NCBI GenBank assembly: GCA_037200985.1
Contig: JBBCGJ010000001.1
Span: 124,001-188,000 of the forward strand
Source: Rhizomicrobium sp.
GTDB lineage: Bacteria > Pseudomonadota > Alphaproteobacteria > Micropepsales > Micropepsaceae
Direction of reading: 5' to 3'
Length of the DNA stretch: 64,000 nt
The position numbers and the translations under genes were made by a program. Positions 26,986 to 36,387 of this stretch are shown here, piece after piece; position 1 is the first letter of the stretch, and each line of letters begins with the position of its first letter. Below the pieces are notes generated by a model. The model did not search any database and had not been told where the DNA came from. It saw nothing but the letters and a program-made list of their open reading frames with translations.

Positions 26986-28381
26986 TGGCGTTGCGACGCA
27001 GATCGCGGATATAACGCCGCGACAGCATCGTGATCTGTTCGTCGAACAGGCTTTCCTCGACCTGTTGACGGCTCGGCAGGTTGAACTTGTGCTGTTCGGG
27101 CGCGCGCTTGTCGCAGCGGACCATCATCTCGATGCCGGCCGGGGAGCTGAAGGGCGGCGTCGCTTCGCCGGGGCCCGCCTTGGCGATGGCGGCCTGGATG
27201 TCGGGACTGAGATCGGTGATCTTCAGGCCCATCTTCTGGAGGTCCTGATAGACGAGGCCGCGCACCTGTTCCGCCATCTTCGGCAGGGTATCGCAGCCGC
27301 TGACGTGATCGTGGATCTGCACCGCCAGCTTCATGGCGTTTTCCTGATACGGCTTGGGCGCGTTGGGCGGCAGCGGCAGGAGCACGCGCGCCACGGTGAG
27401 CGGGCCGACCGGTTTCAGCGTCGCCGGATCGGGCAGCACGGCATTGGCGCCCAGCGCCTTGTCGCGCAGGCCCACGATGTAATAGCCGCCGGCCGAGCGG
27501 ATCGGCTCGCTGACCTGGCCGATTTCCATCTTCTGCAGCGCCGTGTCGATCTCGGCGGGAAGCTGGCCCTGATACACCCAGCCGAGATCGCCGCCGGCCG
27601 CCGCCGTCGGGCTCTGGCTGAACTGGCGCGCCACGGTGCCGAAATTGGCGCCGCCGACGAGCTGGGCATGGATGTCCTGCGCGTCTTTCAGCACCTTGGC
27701 GTCGACGTCGGGATTCTCGACGCCGAGGAAGATGGAGGAGACGAGGAAGTGCGTCTTGTTGGCGCCTTCGTTCAGGCGCGCGATCTCCGCGTCGATGTCC
27801 TGCGGCGTGATGTTCACGCGGTCCTGGAACTCGTCCTGCACCGCCTTCTGCCAGGCGATCTGCACCGCGATCTGGGCGCGCAGCGTCGACATCTGGACGC
27901 CGCCCTTGGCGAGCAGTTCGGCGAGCTGGTCCTTGGTCATGTGGTTGTCGCCCACGATGCGGTCGATCGACTTGTCGACGTCGGTCGGCGACACCGTGAT
28001 GTTCTTGCGCCGCGCCTCCTGGATCTGGAGCTGCTCGGTCTCGAGCTGCGCCAGGATCTGCGGCCGGAGCTTGACCAGGATGTCGGGCGTCGTCTGCTGG
28101 CCCGAGGTCGAGGCGTAGAGAAGGATGCGCTGGCGCAGATCGTATTCGGTGATGATCGCGTCGTTGACGATGGCGGCGACGCCGTCGCTCGGTCCCAGAT
28201 CGGGCTGGAGCACCGCGCCGGGCGGCGGATTGGGCGGCGTTGCCGGCGGGGTTGCCGTCGCGGGCGGCGTCGACGGGGGCGTTCCGCCGGGCGGGCCGGA
28301 GAGATTTTGCGCCGGAGTCGGGACCGCGAGGAGCGCGGCGAACGCCCCGATGACGACAAGGTAAGCAGCTTTCCTGGACAA
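26969..28381 (-). CDS. surA: SurA-like periplasmic peptidylprolyl isomerase
   Basis: This protein resembles SurA, a periplasmic chaperone for outer-membrane proteins. After a signal peptide (LSRKAAYLVVIGAFAALLAV) comes a Pro/Thr-rich linker, the SurA N-terminal domain starting DGVAAIVNDAIITEYDL, and one parvulin domain (FSQSPTAAAGGDLGWVYQGQLP, ending VGLRDK). There is no clear second parvulin domain, a common alphaproteobacterial form. No ATG is available: TTG at 28381 gives a standard signal peptide (470 aa), while TTG at 28468 overlaps the lptD stop and would give a long basic leader (499 aa). I prefer 28381 but am unsure. Confidence 0.87.
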   Translation of the reverse strand: MSRKAAYLVVIGAFAALLAVPTPAQNLSGPPGGTPPSTPPATATPPATPPNPPPGAVLQPDLGPSDGVAAIVNDAIITEYDLRQRILLYASTSGQQTTPDILVKLRPQILAQLETEQLQIQEARRKNITVSPTDVDKSIDRIVGDNHMTKDQLAELLAKGGVQMSTLRAQIAVQIAWQKAVQDEFQDRVNITPQDIDAEIARLNEGANKTHFLVSSIFLGVENPDVDAKVLKDAQDIHAQLVGGANFGTVARQFSQSPTAAAGGDLGWVYQGQLPAEIDTALQKMEIGQVSEPIRSAGGYYIVGLRDKALGANAVLPDPATLKPVGPLTVARVLLPLPPNAPKPYQENAMKLAVQIHDHVSGCDTLPKMAEQVRGLVYQDLQKMGLKITDLSPDIQAAIAKAGPGEATPPFSSPAGIEMMVRCDKRAPEQHKFNLPSRQQVEESLFDEQITMLSRRYIRDLRRNANVETK

Positions 28382-28464
28382 AGTTCGGACCTTCGGCAGC
28401 AATCTCAATGGTTTACGCGCCCGCCCCCGAACCGGCCGGGAGCATAAGCGAAAATGCTTTGGTT

Positions 28465-30639
28465 TCAAGGATGCGAGAACACGTCTTGTGGAAACAAGCT
28501 AAACGGCTCGATGGCCTGGTCCCCGGTTTTCAGGTTGAAGCGCAGGATGATGGAGGTCGAGGGCGGCACGTCGCGGTCGGTGGTGAATTTGCGCCGGTAG
28601 GCGACGGAGATGCCCAGGCATTCGTCCTCATAGCCCAGGCCGAGCTCGGTATCGAGCATCTGGCCCTGCAGGAGGTCGCGCCGCAGCGCGCCGAAGGCCT
28701 GCCAGTTCTCATAGAAATTGACGTCGGCCTGGGCGTTGATTTCCTCGCGCTGATCCAGCCCCAATGTGGCGGTTTCCGCCGGAAGCTGGACATAGCTCAC
28801 CTGGACCGAGGTGCGCCCGAAGATGCCGGTCAGGTAGACCTCGTGCCGGCGCAATGTGCCGTTGGCGCGGTCGATGTCGATGCGGTCGGTGAGATCGATA
28901 TAGGGCAGGAACTTCACGCTGACGCGCCCCACGATGTCGGACGCGGTTCCCGACTGGGGGGAATCCGGAGCGAAGATCGGATCGGGCTTCAGCCGGTAGG
29001 TCTCGCCCAGGACCGCATCGACCGAACCGGAGGCGAACACCGCGCGCGCATGCAGGCCGACATTCAGGCGCGGCCCGCTTTCCACCAGGTCGTAGCCGGG
29101 AAGCTGGTCGAAGGAGAGGATGTTGTTCTCGTCGAGCTCGAAGGCGGCCGAATCCTCGTCCGGGATGCCGGCGGGATTGCCGCCATAGGGCTGCGCGATG
29201 GCCTGCACGATCGGTTCGAGGATCAGCGAGCGGTCCTTGGTGAGGTTGGAGATGAACGGCCAGCGCCAGTCGAGCGCGGCATAGGGAATCCCGCGGCTGA
29301 TGAACTTGTCGCCGCTGCCGGGCGTCCCCGGGTCGCTCACATGGTAGACGTCGCCGCGCGCGTCGAGCTGGAAGGTCAGGAGCTGGCCGCCGGGCAGCAC
29401 GGTCGGCCAGCGCATGCGCGCCTCCATCGTGGCGCGCTGGTCGTTCTCGCCGACATTGCGGGTCAGCGCGATGGTGTTGAAGTCGAGGCGGAACTGGCTG
29501 CCCAGCACCTTGTTCAGCGGGATATAGTTGAACTCCACCAGCGGCAGCGCCAGCGGGATGATGCCGGGCGTGTCGGTCGCGCGCAGGCCCTGGAAGAAAT
29601 AGCCGGTGACGGCGAAGCGCGTGCGTCCGCCCGTGCCTTCGACGAACACGTCGTTCACCAGGCGGTCGAGCAGCGTGAAGTCGTAGCGCTTCAGATAGGT
29701 GTCGTTGTTGGTGAGCTGCGCGTCGTAGCCGGTGCGCCACACCGTATCGATCGGAATGCGTCCCGAGCCGAACAGGCTCGAATAGAACTGGCCCTGGTGC
29801 CCGCTGAGGCCGCCGTCCGAATTGTAGCCGACGCTGCCCTGCAGCCACATGCCGCCGTTGTCCCAGCGTTCGCGGTATTCGCCGGCGATGACGTCGCCGC
29901 CGCGGCTGGAGATGATCGGCGTGATCGTGGCGTCGCGCGACGGCGACATCGAGATGTAGACCGGCAGGCGCAGGAAGTAGCCGATATTGGTCGAATTGCC
30001 GACATCGGGCGTCAGGATGCCGCTGGAATAGCGCACGGTGGGATCGGATTCGCGCAGATAGGGCGTGTAGAACAGCGGCACGCCGAAGAATTCGAGCCTG
30101 GCGTCGTGGAAGATGATGCGGTGGTTGAGCTGGTCGTAGCGCACATGCTCGGCGCTGACCTGCCAGACCGGCGTGCGCTGGCCGGGCTGGTTGCAGATCT
30201 TGCAGGGCGTGTAGCTGGCGTCGAAGGCCTCGATGAAGCGGCCCTGGCTGCGCGTCGCGCTGGCCGCGACCATGCGGCCGTTCTTGCCGATCAGCGCCGC
30301 GAAGCTGCGAAGCGCCCCGTCGCGCATCTTGTCGCGCAGGTTGACGTGGTCGGCGAAGGCGACGTTGCCCCTCTCGTCGGTCAGGCTGACATGGCCGCTC
30401 GCGGTCATCGTGTCGTGCACCTGGTCGTAGGCGACCTGGTCGGCGAGCAGGATGCGGCCGTCGCTGTCGATCTCGACATGGCCGCGCGCGGTGACGATGT
30501 GGGCGTCGACGTCGTAGTCCATCTCGTCGGCCTGGAGCAGCACGTCGCCCCGGACCGTCAGCGCCGGCGCGGCGGAGGCCGATGCGGCCGCGAACGCCGC
30601 GAGCGCCGCGATGAGGACGAGGCCGCGCGGCGGGATCAT
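28465..30639 (-). CDS. lptD: LPS-assembly protein LptD
   Basis: LptD is the outer-membrane beta-barrel that inserts lipopolysaccharide. The 724-aa product has a signal peptide ending ASASA, an OstA/LptA-like jellyroll (VLLQADEMDYDVDAHIVTARGH, residues about 30-140), a CKICNQPGQRTPVW cysteine motif, and a C-terminal barrel with many aromatic-alternating strands. The CxxC (Cys-Lys-Ile-Cys) could form the structural disulfide seen in LptD proteins; this is an inference. Its start is coupled to the lptG stop (ATGA-type overlap). Confidence 0.95.
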   Translation of the reverse strand: MIPPRGLVLIAALAAFAAASASAAPALTVRGDVLLQADEMDYDVDAHIVTARGHVEIDSDGRILLADQVAYDQVHDTMTASGHVSLTDERGNVAFADHVNLRDKMRDGALRSFAALIGKNGRMVAASATRSQGRFIEAFDASYTPCKICNQPGQRTPVWQVSAEHVRYDQLNHRIIFHDARLEFFGVPLFYTPYLRESDPTVRYSSGILTPDVGNSTNIGYFLRLPVYISMSPSRDATITPIISSRGGDVIAGEYRERWDNGGMWLQGSVGYNSDGGLSGHQGQFYSSLFGSGRIPIDTVWRTGYDAQLTNNDTYLKRYDFTLLDRLVNDVFVEGTGGRTRFAVTGYFFQGLRATDTPGIIPLALPLVEFNYIPLNKVLGSQFRLDFNTIALTRNVGENDQRATMEARMRWPTVLPGGQLLTFQLDARGDVYHVSDPGTPGSGDKFISRGIPYAALDWRWPFISNLTKDRSLILEPIVQAIAQPYGGNPAGIPDEDSAAFELDENNILSFDQLPGYDLVESGPRLNVGLHARAVFASGSVDAVLGETYRLKPDPIFAPDSPQSGTASDIVGRVSVKFLPYIDLTDRIDIDRANGTLRRHEVYLTGIFGRTSVQVSYVQLPAETATLGLDQREEINAQADVNFYENWQAFGALRRDLLQGQMLDTELGLGYEDECLGISVAYRRKFTTDRDVPPSTSIILRFNLKTGDQAIEPFSLFPQDVFSHP

Positions 30640-31727
30640 CCGTCCTCCTGGTTGAAGACGAGGGTCATGCCGATCAGGATCGCGGCGGTGGCCGGCGCGC
30701 CGGCCGCGAGCGCCACGGGCAGGATGCCGGTCTGGCCGAGCGCGCGCGCGAATTCGCTGAAGAAATAGATGCCGAAGCCGGAGAGGGCGCTGATCAGGAC
30801 GACGCGGAGCATCCCGCCGCTGCGCCCCAGCCGGACCGAGAAGCTCGCGGCCATGAACACCATCGCGGCGAACAGCGCCGGCATCGCGAGCAGGGTGTAG
30901 AAATAGAGCTCGTAGCGCACCGCCGAGAAACCCGCATTCTGCGCCGCGTGGATGAAGCTCGGAAGCTGCCAGAACGACAGCGTGTAGGGCGGGGCGAAGC
31001 TCTCCTGGATCTGCACCGGCGTCAGCGTCGTGGTGAGATCGTAGGTCGCGTGATGCGCCGGCGAGCCGTCGGCGCCGCTGACCCAGGCGTCGGTCATCTT
31101 CCAGACGCCGCCCGCGAGCTCGGCGGATCGCGCGTCGACCCGGCCGGTGAAGCGGTCGCCGGCGCCGTAGAGGAACACCACGACGTTCTCCAGATGGACG
31201 CCCTGGTTGGTGACGCGCAGCGCATGGATGATCGATTGCTGGCTGGCATCGCCCTGGCGCAGGTAAAGGCCGTTCGGCGAGACCGAAAGCTGCGACGCCT
31301 CGCCCTTGATGTATTTCGCCTCCAGCGCGGCGAACTGCGCCAGCATCCGCGCCGAGATCGGCGTCACGATCAGGACGACGACGAAGCCGAGCCCGGCCGC
31401 CACCGCCAGCGGCGGCAGGAGGAAGTCCCAGGCCGACATGCCGGCGGCGCGCACCGCGACCAGTTCCTGGTTGCGCGACAGCCGCGCGAAGGAGAATACG
31501 CCGCCGAGCAGCACCGCGAAGGGCATCATCTTCTGGCCGAGATCGGGAAGCTGCAGCAGCGCCATGCCGATCACCACCAGCGTGCTGACATTGTGGCTGG
31601 CGGTGCGGTTGGTGAGATCGACGACGTCGATCGAGAAGGCGAGCATCAGCAGGGTGCCGTAGACGATGGCGATGCCGATGAAGAACTGCATCGCGAGATA
31701 GCGGTAGAGCGTCCAGGACCAGCTCAT
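30636..31727 (-). CDS. lptG: LPS export ABC transporter permease LptG
   Basis: LptG is one of the two inner-membrane permeases that extract LPS with LptB2. The 363-aa product starts SWSWTLYRYLAMQFFIGIAIVYG and has the YjgP/YjgQ layout: three N-terminal helices, a periplasmic jellyroll domain (about residues 130-260), and three C-terminal helices (VFMAASFSVRLGRSGG region). The ATG at 31727 overlaps the lptF stop (ATGA). The lptD gene overlaps downstream, so the LPS transport components are translated as one unit. Confidence 0.94.
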   Translation of the reverse strand: MSWSWTLYRYLAMQFFIGIAIVYGTLLMLAFSIDVVDLTNRTASHNVSTLVVIGMALLQLPDLGQKMMPFAVLLGGVFSFARLSRNQELVAVRAAGMSAWDFLLPPLAVAAGLGFVVVLIVTPISARMLAQFAALEAKYIKGEASQLSVSPNGLYLRQGDASQQSIIHALRVTNQGVHLENVVVFLYGAGDRFTGRVDARSAELAGGVWKMTDAWVSGADGSPAHHATYDLTTTLTPVQIQESFAPPYTLSFWQLPSFIHAAQNAGFSAVRYELYFYTLLAMPALFAAMVFMAASFSVRLGRSGGMLRVVLISALSGFGIYFFSEFARALGQTGILPVALAAGAPATAAILIGMTLVFNQEDG

Positions 31728-32851
31728 GGCAGCGCGTCCGCCGCGATCGGCCGCCGGAACCACGCGATCGGGTCGATGCCCGCGAGATTGCCGAGCGCCA
31801 GGCCCGCGCCGACGAGCGGGATCGCGTAGAACAGCGCGTTCAGCGCCGGATTGCCGATCGCCAGCCCCTGCACGCCATAGCCGGCGATGCGCACCGCCGC
31901 CACCGCGACGATGGCGAAGGTGATGCGCAGCGCGTTGGCGCCGCGCGCCCGGGAGCCGCGCAGGATCGCGGCCAGCGCGATCAGCGCGAACACGATGCAG
32001 TAGAGCGGCTGCGCCAGCCGGTTGTGCCCCTCGGCGACATAGGCGTTGCGGATCTTGGGCGCGAGGCCGGGATCGGGATGGAACAGCTCGGAGAGGTAGC
32101 GCTCGCTCGTGGCGCGGTCGGTGGCGCGCGCCGGGCCCGAGAACTGGTCGAGGTCGAAGACGTAGCGCTGGAACTTCAGGACCTGCAATTGCGCGCCGCC
32201 GCCGCTGGCGACCTCGATGGTGCCGTCGTCCATGATGAGTCGCGCGCCGACCGGGGTCTGGGCGAGCTGGCCGCTCTCGGCCAGATAGGTCACCGGATGC
32301 GCCTTGTTGCGGTTGTCGTGCACGAAGACGCCGCGGATCGTGCCGTCGGAATTGAGTTCGCGAATAAAGACGGTCAGCCCGGTCGCCGGCGTGTTGAACT
32401 CGCCCTCGTTGAGCAGCGCCGCGCCGATATCGGCGCGGATGTCGACCACCTTGTCCTTCATCGCCCGCTGGCCCGCCGGCATCAGATAAAGGCCGCAGGC
32501 ATAGGTCAGCGCCATGATGATCGCGGCCGAGATGAAGACGGGGACGGCGATCTGCAGCCGGCTGAACCCGGCCGCCGCCATCACCACCAGCTCGCTGTCG
32601 GTGTTGAGCTTGGAGAGCGCGAACAGCGTCCCGGCGAAGAAAGCGATGGGCAGGATGATGACCAGGAGGCCGGGCAGGACGAGGAGGGTGAGGTAGAGGA
32701 AGGTCGGCGCCGACTGGCCGCGGTTGATCACGAGGTCGAGCAGCCGCAGCGACTGGCTGAGCCAGATCACGGCCGTCAGAAGGAAGGTAAAGAGCGCCGT
32801 CGGCCCGATGAGCTGGCCGAGCAGGTAGAGCGAAAGTCTGGGGAGTCTCAC
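31724..32851 (-). CDS. lptF: LPS export ABC transporter permease LptF
   Basis: The 375-aa partner of LptG. It has the same YjgP/YjgQ architecture, with an N-terminal helix pair including VLPGLLVIILPIAFFAGTLFAL, the family motif LNTDSELVVMAAAGFS, a periplasmic beta-domain and three C-terminal helices. No ATG is near; the GTG at 32851 has AGGG about ten bases upstream and opens RLPRLSLYLLGQ, so I prefer it to a TTG at 32860. It heads the lptF-lptG-lptD-surA-pdxA-rsmA block, divergent from pepA; the promoters lie within 32852-33027. Confidence 0.93.
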   Translation of the reverse strand: MRLPRLSLYLLGQLIGPTALFTFLLTAVIWLSQSLRLLDLVINRGQSAPTFLYLTLLVLPGLLVIILPIAFFAGTLFALSKLNTDSELVVMAAAGFSRLQIAVPVFISAAIIMALTYACGLYLMPAGQRAMKDKVVDIRADIGAALLNEGEFNTPATGLTVFIRELNSDGTIRGVFVHDNRNKAHPVTYLAESGQLAQTPVGARLIMDDGTIEVASGGGAQLQVLKFQRYVFDLDQFSGPARATDRATSERYLSELFHPDPGLAPKIRNAYVAEGHNRLAQPLYCIVFALIALAAILRGSRARGANALRITFAIVAVAAVRIAGYGVQGLAIGNPALNALFYAIPLVGAGLALGNLAGIDPIAWFRRPIAADALP

Positions 32852-33027
32852 GCCTGGCAAGCCCTATGGCGCAGGGTCTTAAACCCTTTCGCCCCTTCCC
32901 TGATTCGACCTAAACTAGCATTCCCGCGCGGCGGCGCGGCAACCCCGCTGGGGCCGCCGCGCCCGATCTCGCATCCAGGCTCAATACCTCTTAAAGACAC
33001 CGCAGCACCAGACCGGGAGAACCCTTT

Positions 33028-34530
33028 ATGCAACTGTCCTTTACCGCGCCGGGCGATGTGCGTTCCGGCGCCTGGGTCGTCGGCGCATCCGACGGCGCGG
33101 TCCTCACGCCCGCCGCGCAGAAGGCCGACAGGGCCGCCGGCGGCGCGCTCAGCCGCGGCCTGAAGGTCAGCAAATTCGCCGGCAAGAGCGGCCAGGTGCT
33201 CGAAGTGCTGGCGCCGGCCGGCGTCGCGGTCTCCCGCATCGTGCTGGCCGGCCTGGGCAAGGGCTCCGAGTTCGGCGCCACGGCGGCCGAGAATCTGAGC
33301 GCCGCCGTCAACGGCCGGTTGAACGGCGCGGGTGAAACCGCCGTAACCTACGAGATCGACCTGCCCAAGGGTTCCAAGCTGAAACCCGGCGAGCTGGCGG
33401 CGCATCTGGCGTTCGGCGCGCGGCTCAAGAGCTACGGCTTCAACCACTACCGCACCAAGAATCTGGACGAATACGAGCAGCGGCTCCAGACCGTCGCCAT
33501 CGCGACCCCCGCCCTGTCCGACGCGAAGAAGAGCTGGGCCGCGCTCGACGCCGTGGCGGGCGGCATGTTCTTCGCCCGCGACCTCATCAACGAGCCGCCC
33601 AACGTCCTCTTCCCGGCCGAGTTCGCGCGCCGCGTGAAGGCGAACCTGTCGAAACTCGGCGTGAGCGTCGAGATTCTCGGCGAGGCGCAGATGAAGAAGC
33701 TCGGCATGGGTTCGCTCCTGGGCGTCGGCCAGGGCAGCGAGCGCGAAAGCCAGCTCGTCGTCATGCAGTGGAATGGCGGCCGCAAGAAGAGGGACAGCCC
33801 CGTCGCCTTCGTCGGCAAGGGCGTATGCTTCGACTCAGGCGGCCTCTCGCTCAAGACCGGCGCCGGGATGATGGGCATGAAGGGCGACATGGGCGGCGCG
33901 GCCGCCGTGGTCGGCGCGATCCAGGCACTGGCGGCGCGCAAGGCGCGGGTCAACGCGGTCGGCGTGATCGGCCTGGTCGAGAACATGCCCGACGGCAAGG
34001 CGCAGCGCCCCGACGACGTGGTGCGGTCCATGTCGGGCCAGACCATCGAGGTCTTGAACACCGACGCGGAAGGCCGCCTCGTCCTCGCCGACGCGCTCAC
34101 CTATACCCAGCGCACCTTCAGGCCGAAATTCGTGATCGATCTCGCCACGCTGACCGGCGCGATCATCATGGCGCTGGGGCCGGAGCACGCCGGCCTGTTC
34201 TCCAACGACGACCGCCTGGCGCATCGCATCGGCGAAGCGGGCAGGGCGGTGGGCGAGCCGGTGTGGCGCCTGCCGATGGGTCCCAATTACGACAAGCTGA
34301 TCCGCTCCAAGATCGCCGACATGAAGAACATCGGCGGGCCGAACGCCGGCTCGATCACCGCGGCGCAGTTCCTCAAGCGCTTCGTGGAGGACGACCGCCC
34401 CTGGGCCCATCTCGATATCGCCGGCGTCGCCTGGCAGGACGGCGAGCAGAAGGCGCTGGCGCCGAGCTGGGGCACCGGCTGGGGCGTGCGCATCCTGAAC
34501 GAACTGGTCGCGGCGCACTACGAGGATTGA
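33028..34530 (+). CDS. pepA: Leucyl aminopeptidase (M17)
   Basis: A 500-aa cytosolic dizinc aminopeptidase. The metal-binding residues are in GKGVCFDSGGLSLKTG (Lys and Asp), MKGDMGGAA (Asp) and the M17 signature NTDAEGRLVLAD (Asp and Glu). The N-terminal macro-like domain is intact. In some bacteria PepA also binds DNA; nothing here tests that. It is divergent from lptF, as in many proteobacteria, and its stop overlaps the holC start (TGATG). Confidence 0.96.
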   Translation: MQLSFTAPGDVRSGAWVVGASDGAVLTPAAQKADRAAGGALSRGLKVSKFAGKSGQVLEVLAPAGVAVSRIVLAGLGKGSEFGATAAENLSAAVNGRLNGAGETAVTYEIDLPKGSKLKPGELAAHLAFGARLKSYGFNHYRTKNLDEYEQRLQTVAIATPALSDAKKSWAALDAVAGGMFFARDLINEPPNVLFPAEFARRVKANLSKLGVSVEILGEAQMKKLGMGSLLGVGQGSERESQLVVMQWNGGRKKRDSPVAFVGKGVCFDSGGLSLKTGAGMMGMKGDMGGAAAVVGAIQALAARKARVNAVGVIGLVENMPDGKAQRPDDVVRSMSGQTIEVLNTDAEGRLVLADALTYTQRTFRPKFVIDLATLTGAIIMALGPEHAGLFSNDDRLAHRIGEAGRAVGEPVWRLPMGPNYDKLIRSKIADMKNIGGPNAGSITAAQFLKRFVEDDRPWAHLDIAGVAWQDGEQKALAPSWGTGWGVRILNELVAAHYED

Positions 34531-34988
34531 TGACGGAGACGCTGTTCTACCACCTCGAACGCCGCGCGCTGGACGAGGTCCTTCCCGGCCTCATCGAGAA
34601 GACGCTGGAGCGCGGCTGGCGCGCCGTGATCCGCACGGAATCGTCGGAGCGCGCCGATGCCATCGACAACCTGCTCTGGACCTACAACGACCAGACGTTT
34701 CTGCCCCATGCACAATCCGGCGACGGCAATCCCAAGCGCCAGCCTGTGCTGATCACCGTCGAGGACGAGAACCCGAACGGCGCCAACGTCCTGTTCTGCG
34801 TCGGCGGCGCGATGCCGGGATCATGGGACGCGGTGAGCGCTCTGACCCGCGTGGTCCTGATGTTCGATGGGCGCGACGAAGCCGCGCTCGGCAAAGCCCG
34901 CGCCGCCTGGAAAGACGCCAAGGCGGCGGGACATGACGTGACTTACTGGAAAGAATCCCCAAGCGGGAAATTCGAAAAGCAGGGCTAA
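34530..34988 (+). CDS. holC: DNA polymerase III subunit chi
   Basis: The 152-aa chi subunit links the clamp loader to SSB at the replication fork. The family features are the opening TETLFYHLERRALDEVLPGLI, the DNLLWTYNDQTFLPHAQSG motif, and the end of the domain with VLMFDGRDEAALGKARAAWK. It overlaps the pepA stop by one base, a pairing conserved across proteobacteria. Its stop overlaps the end of a small convergent frame. Confidence 0.94.
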   Translation: MTETLFYHLERRALDEVLPGLIEKTLERGWRAVIRTESSERADAIDNLLWTYNDQTFLPHAQSGDGNPKRQPVLITVEDENPNGANVLFCVGGAMPGSWDAVSALTRVVLMFDGRDEAALGKARAAWKDAKAAGHDVTYWKESPSGKFEKQG

Positions 34989-35173
34989 TGGTGCCGCGAC
35001 GGCATGTCGGGACATATGAGCAGCCTCTTGGCGAGCTGCTCCAGATCCTCCGCGCCCCGGATCAGCTTGTCCGCAAAACCGGGCATCGTCGCGTGCGTCG
35101 CGTCGAGTCGCAGCGCCGCCGCAAGACGGCAGCACTTGTTCGACGTCGATTCGTTCGTCGCTATATGTTCCAT
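34985..35173 (-). CDS. Small hypothetical protein
   Basis: A possible 62-aa protein (MEHIATNESTSNKCCRL...). The middle region KCCRLAAALRLDATHA..FADKLIRGAEDLEQLAKRL is an amphipathic helix pair of the sort seen in many short alphaproteobacterial proteins of unknown role. There is no strong ribosome-binding site. Its stop overlaps the holC stop tail to tail. It lies between holC and lpxD, where nothing else is visible. Coding status is uncertain. Confidence 0.4.
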   Translation of the reverse strand: MEHIATNESTSNKCCRLAAALRLDATHATMPGFADKLIRGAEDLEQLAKRLLICPDMPSRHH

Positions 35174-35245
35174 GCAGAGGGAACGGACTGCGACAGCCGA
35201 CGTTCCCCTAAGTTGCGTTAATAGATGGGGCCACACGGGCCGGGC

Positions 35246-36271
35246 TCAGTCTTTGCCCTTGCGGGCCGCCATCTTCTTCAGCAGCACGACCTGGCGGTGC
35301 CATTGCTTGACCGGCTGCGCCGGATAGCCGCCGACCGTCTCCCCCGCCGCCACGTCCTGCGTCACGCCCGCGCGGGCGGCGAGGCGCGCGCCGGCGCCGA
35401 TATTGAGGTGATCCGCGATGCCGGCCTGGCCGCCGATCATCACGCCGGGGCCGATGGTGGTCGAGCCGGCGATGCCGGCCTGCGCCACCACGATGCAGAA
35501 CTGTCCCATCTTCACATTGTGGCCGACATGGATCAGCCCGTCGAAGCGGCAGCCGCGGCCGATATGGGTGTCGCCGATGGCGCCGCGGTCGACGACGCAA
35601 TTGGCGCCGAATTCGACATCGTCCTCGACGATCACGCGGCCGAGCTGCGGCACGCGCAGGAGGCCTTTCTGACTCGGCACGAAAGAGAACCCGGCATTGC
35701 CGATCGAATTGCCCGGCCCGAACACCACGCGGTTGCCGATCAGGGCATGGGTGATCGTGCAATTGGGGCCGATGATGCAGTTGTCGCCGATCTCGACGCC
35801 CTTGCCGATCACGACATTGGGGCCGATGGCGCAGTTGGCGCCGATCTTCGCATGGGCGCGGATCTCGCCGCCCTGGGCGATCTGGGTGCCGGCGCCGATG
35901 CGCGCGCTCGGATGCACCGGCAGGACCGGTTCGAGACCCTCATGCAGGGGCGGCGCGGGATAGAACAGATGGCCGACCTGCGCGAAGGCGAGCCGGGGAT
36001 TGGCCGACAGCAGCAGCCAGGTGCCGTTGTGCTCATGCGCCGCCAGCTTGCGGTCGGTGATCACCACGCTGGCGCGCGTGCGGGCGAAGGCGGCCGCGTA
36101 TTTGGCGTCGGAATAGAGGCTGATCTCGCCGGCCTCGGCGGTGTCGAGATTCGACACGTCGCGGACGGGAAAGTCCGCGGCGGAACTGTTGTCCATCTCC
36201 GCCCCGATATGAGCGGCGATTTCGCCGAGCGGGAAGGGTCCCGCCCGTTCGAAGAACCTGTCGTCCGTCAT
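35246..36271 (-). CDS. lpxD: UDP-3-O-acylglucosamine N-acyltransferase, copy A
   Basis: LpxD adds the amide-linked acyl chain to UDP-3-O-acylglucosamine in lipid A synthesis, acting in the cytoplasm. The 341-aa product has the N-terminal uridine-binding domain (RDVSNLDTAEAGEISLYSD) and then the left-handed beta-helix with hexapeptide repeats such as IGANCAIGPNVVIGKGV. The catalytic His is in HVGHNVKMG. The end GGYPAQPVKQWHRQ is standard. A second complete copy lies 116 bases upstream on the same strand. The first 28 residues of the two differ at only two positions. Confidence 0.95.
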   Translation of the reverse strand: MTDDRFFERAGPFPLGEIAAHIGAEMDNSSAADFPVRDVSNLDTAEAGEISLYSDAKYAAAFARTRASVVITDRKLAAHEHNGTWLLLSANPRLAFAQVGHLFYPAPPLHEGLEPVLPVHPSARIGAGTQIAQGGEIRAHAKIGANCAIGPNVVIGKGVEIGDNCIIGPNCTITHALIGNRVVFGPGNSIGNAGFSFVPSQKGLLRVPQLGRVIVEDDVEFGANCVVDRGAIGDTHIGRGCRFDGLIHVGHNVKMGQFCIVVAQAGIAGSTTIGPGVMIGGQAGIADHLNIGAGARLAARAGVTQDVAAGETVGGYPAQPVKQWHRQVVLLKKMAARKGKD

Positions 36272-36387
36272 GCTCGTCCGCTGTTCGCCTGTCCTCGCTG
36301 GGCATCGCCCGAAGGGGCAAAGAGCCACAACTTCGCGCACGCCGCAAGGCGATGCCCGCGCCGCGTGCCGGAACCGGCGTTAACGCT

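Noticed and set aside
28408..30768. A 786-codon frame opposite lptD
   Set aside because: Antisense shadow; lptD motifs and operon overlaps are clear on the minus strand.
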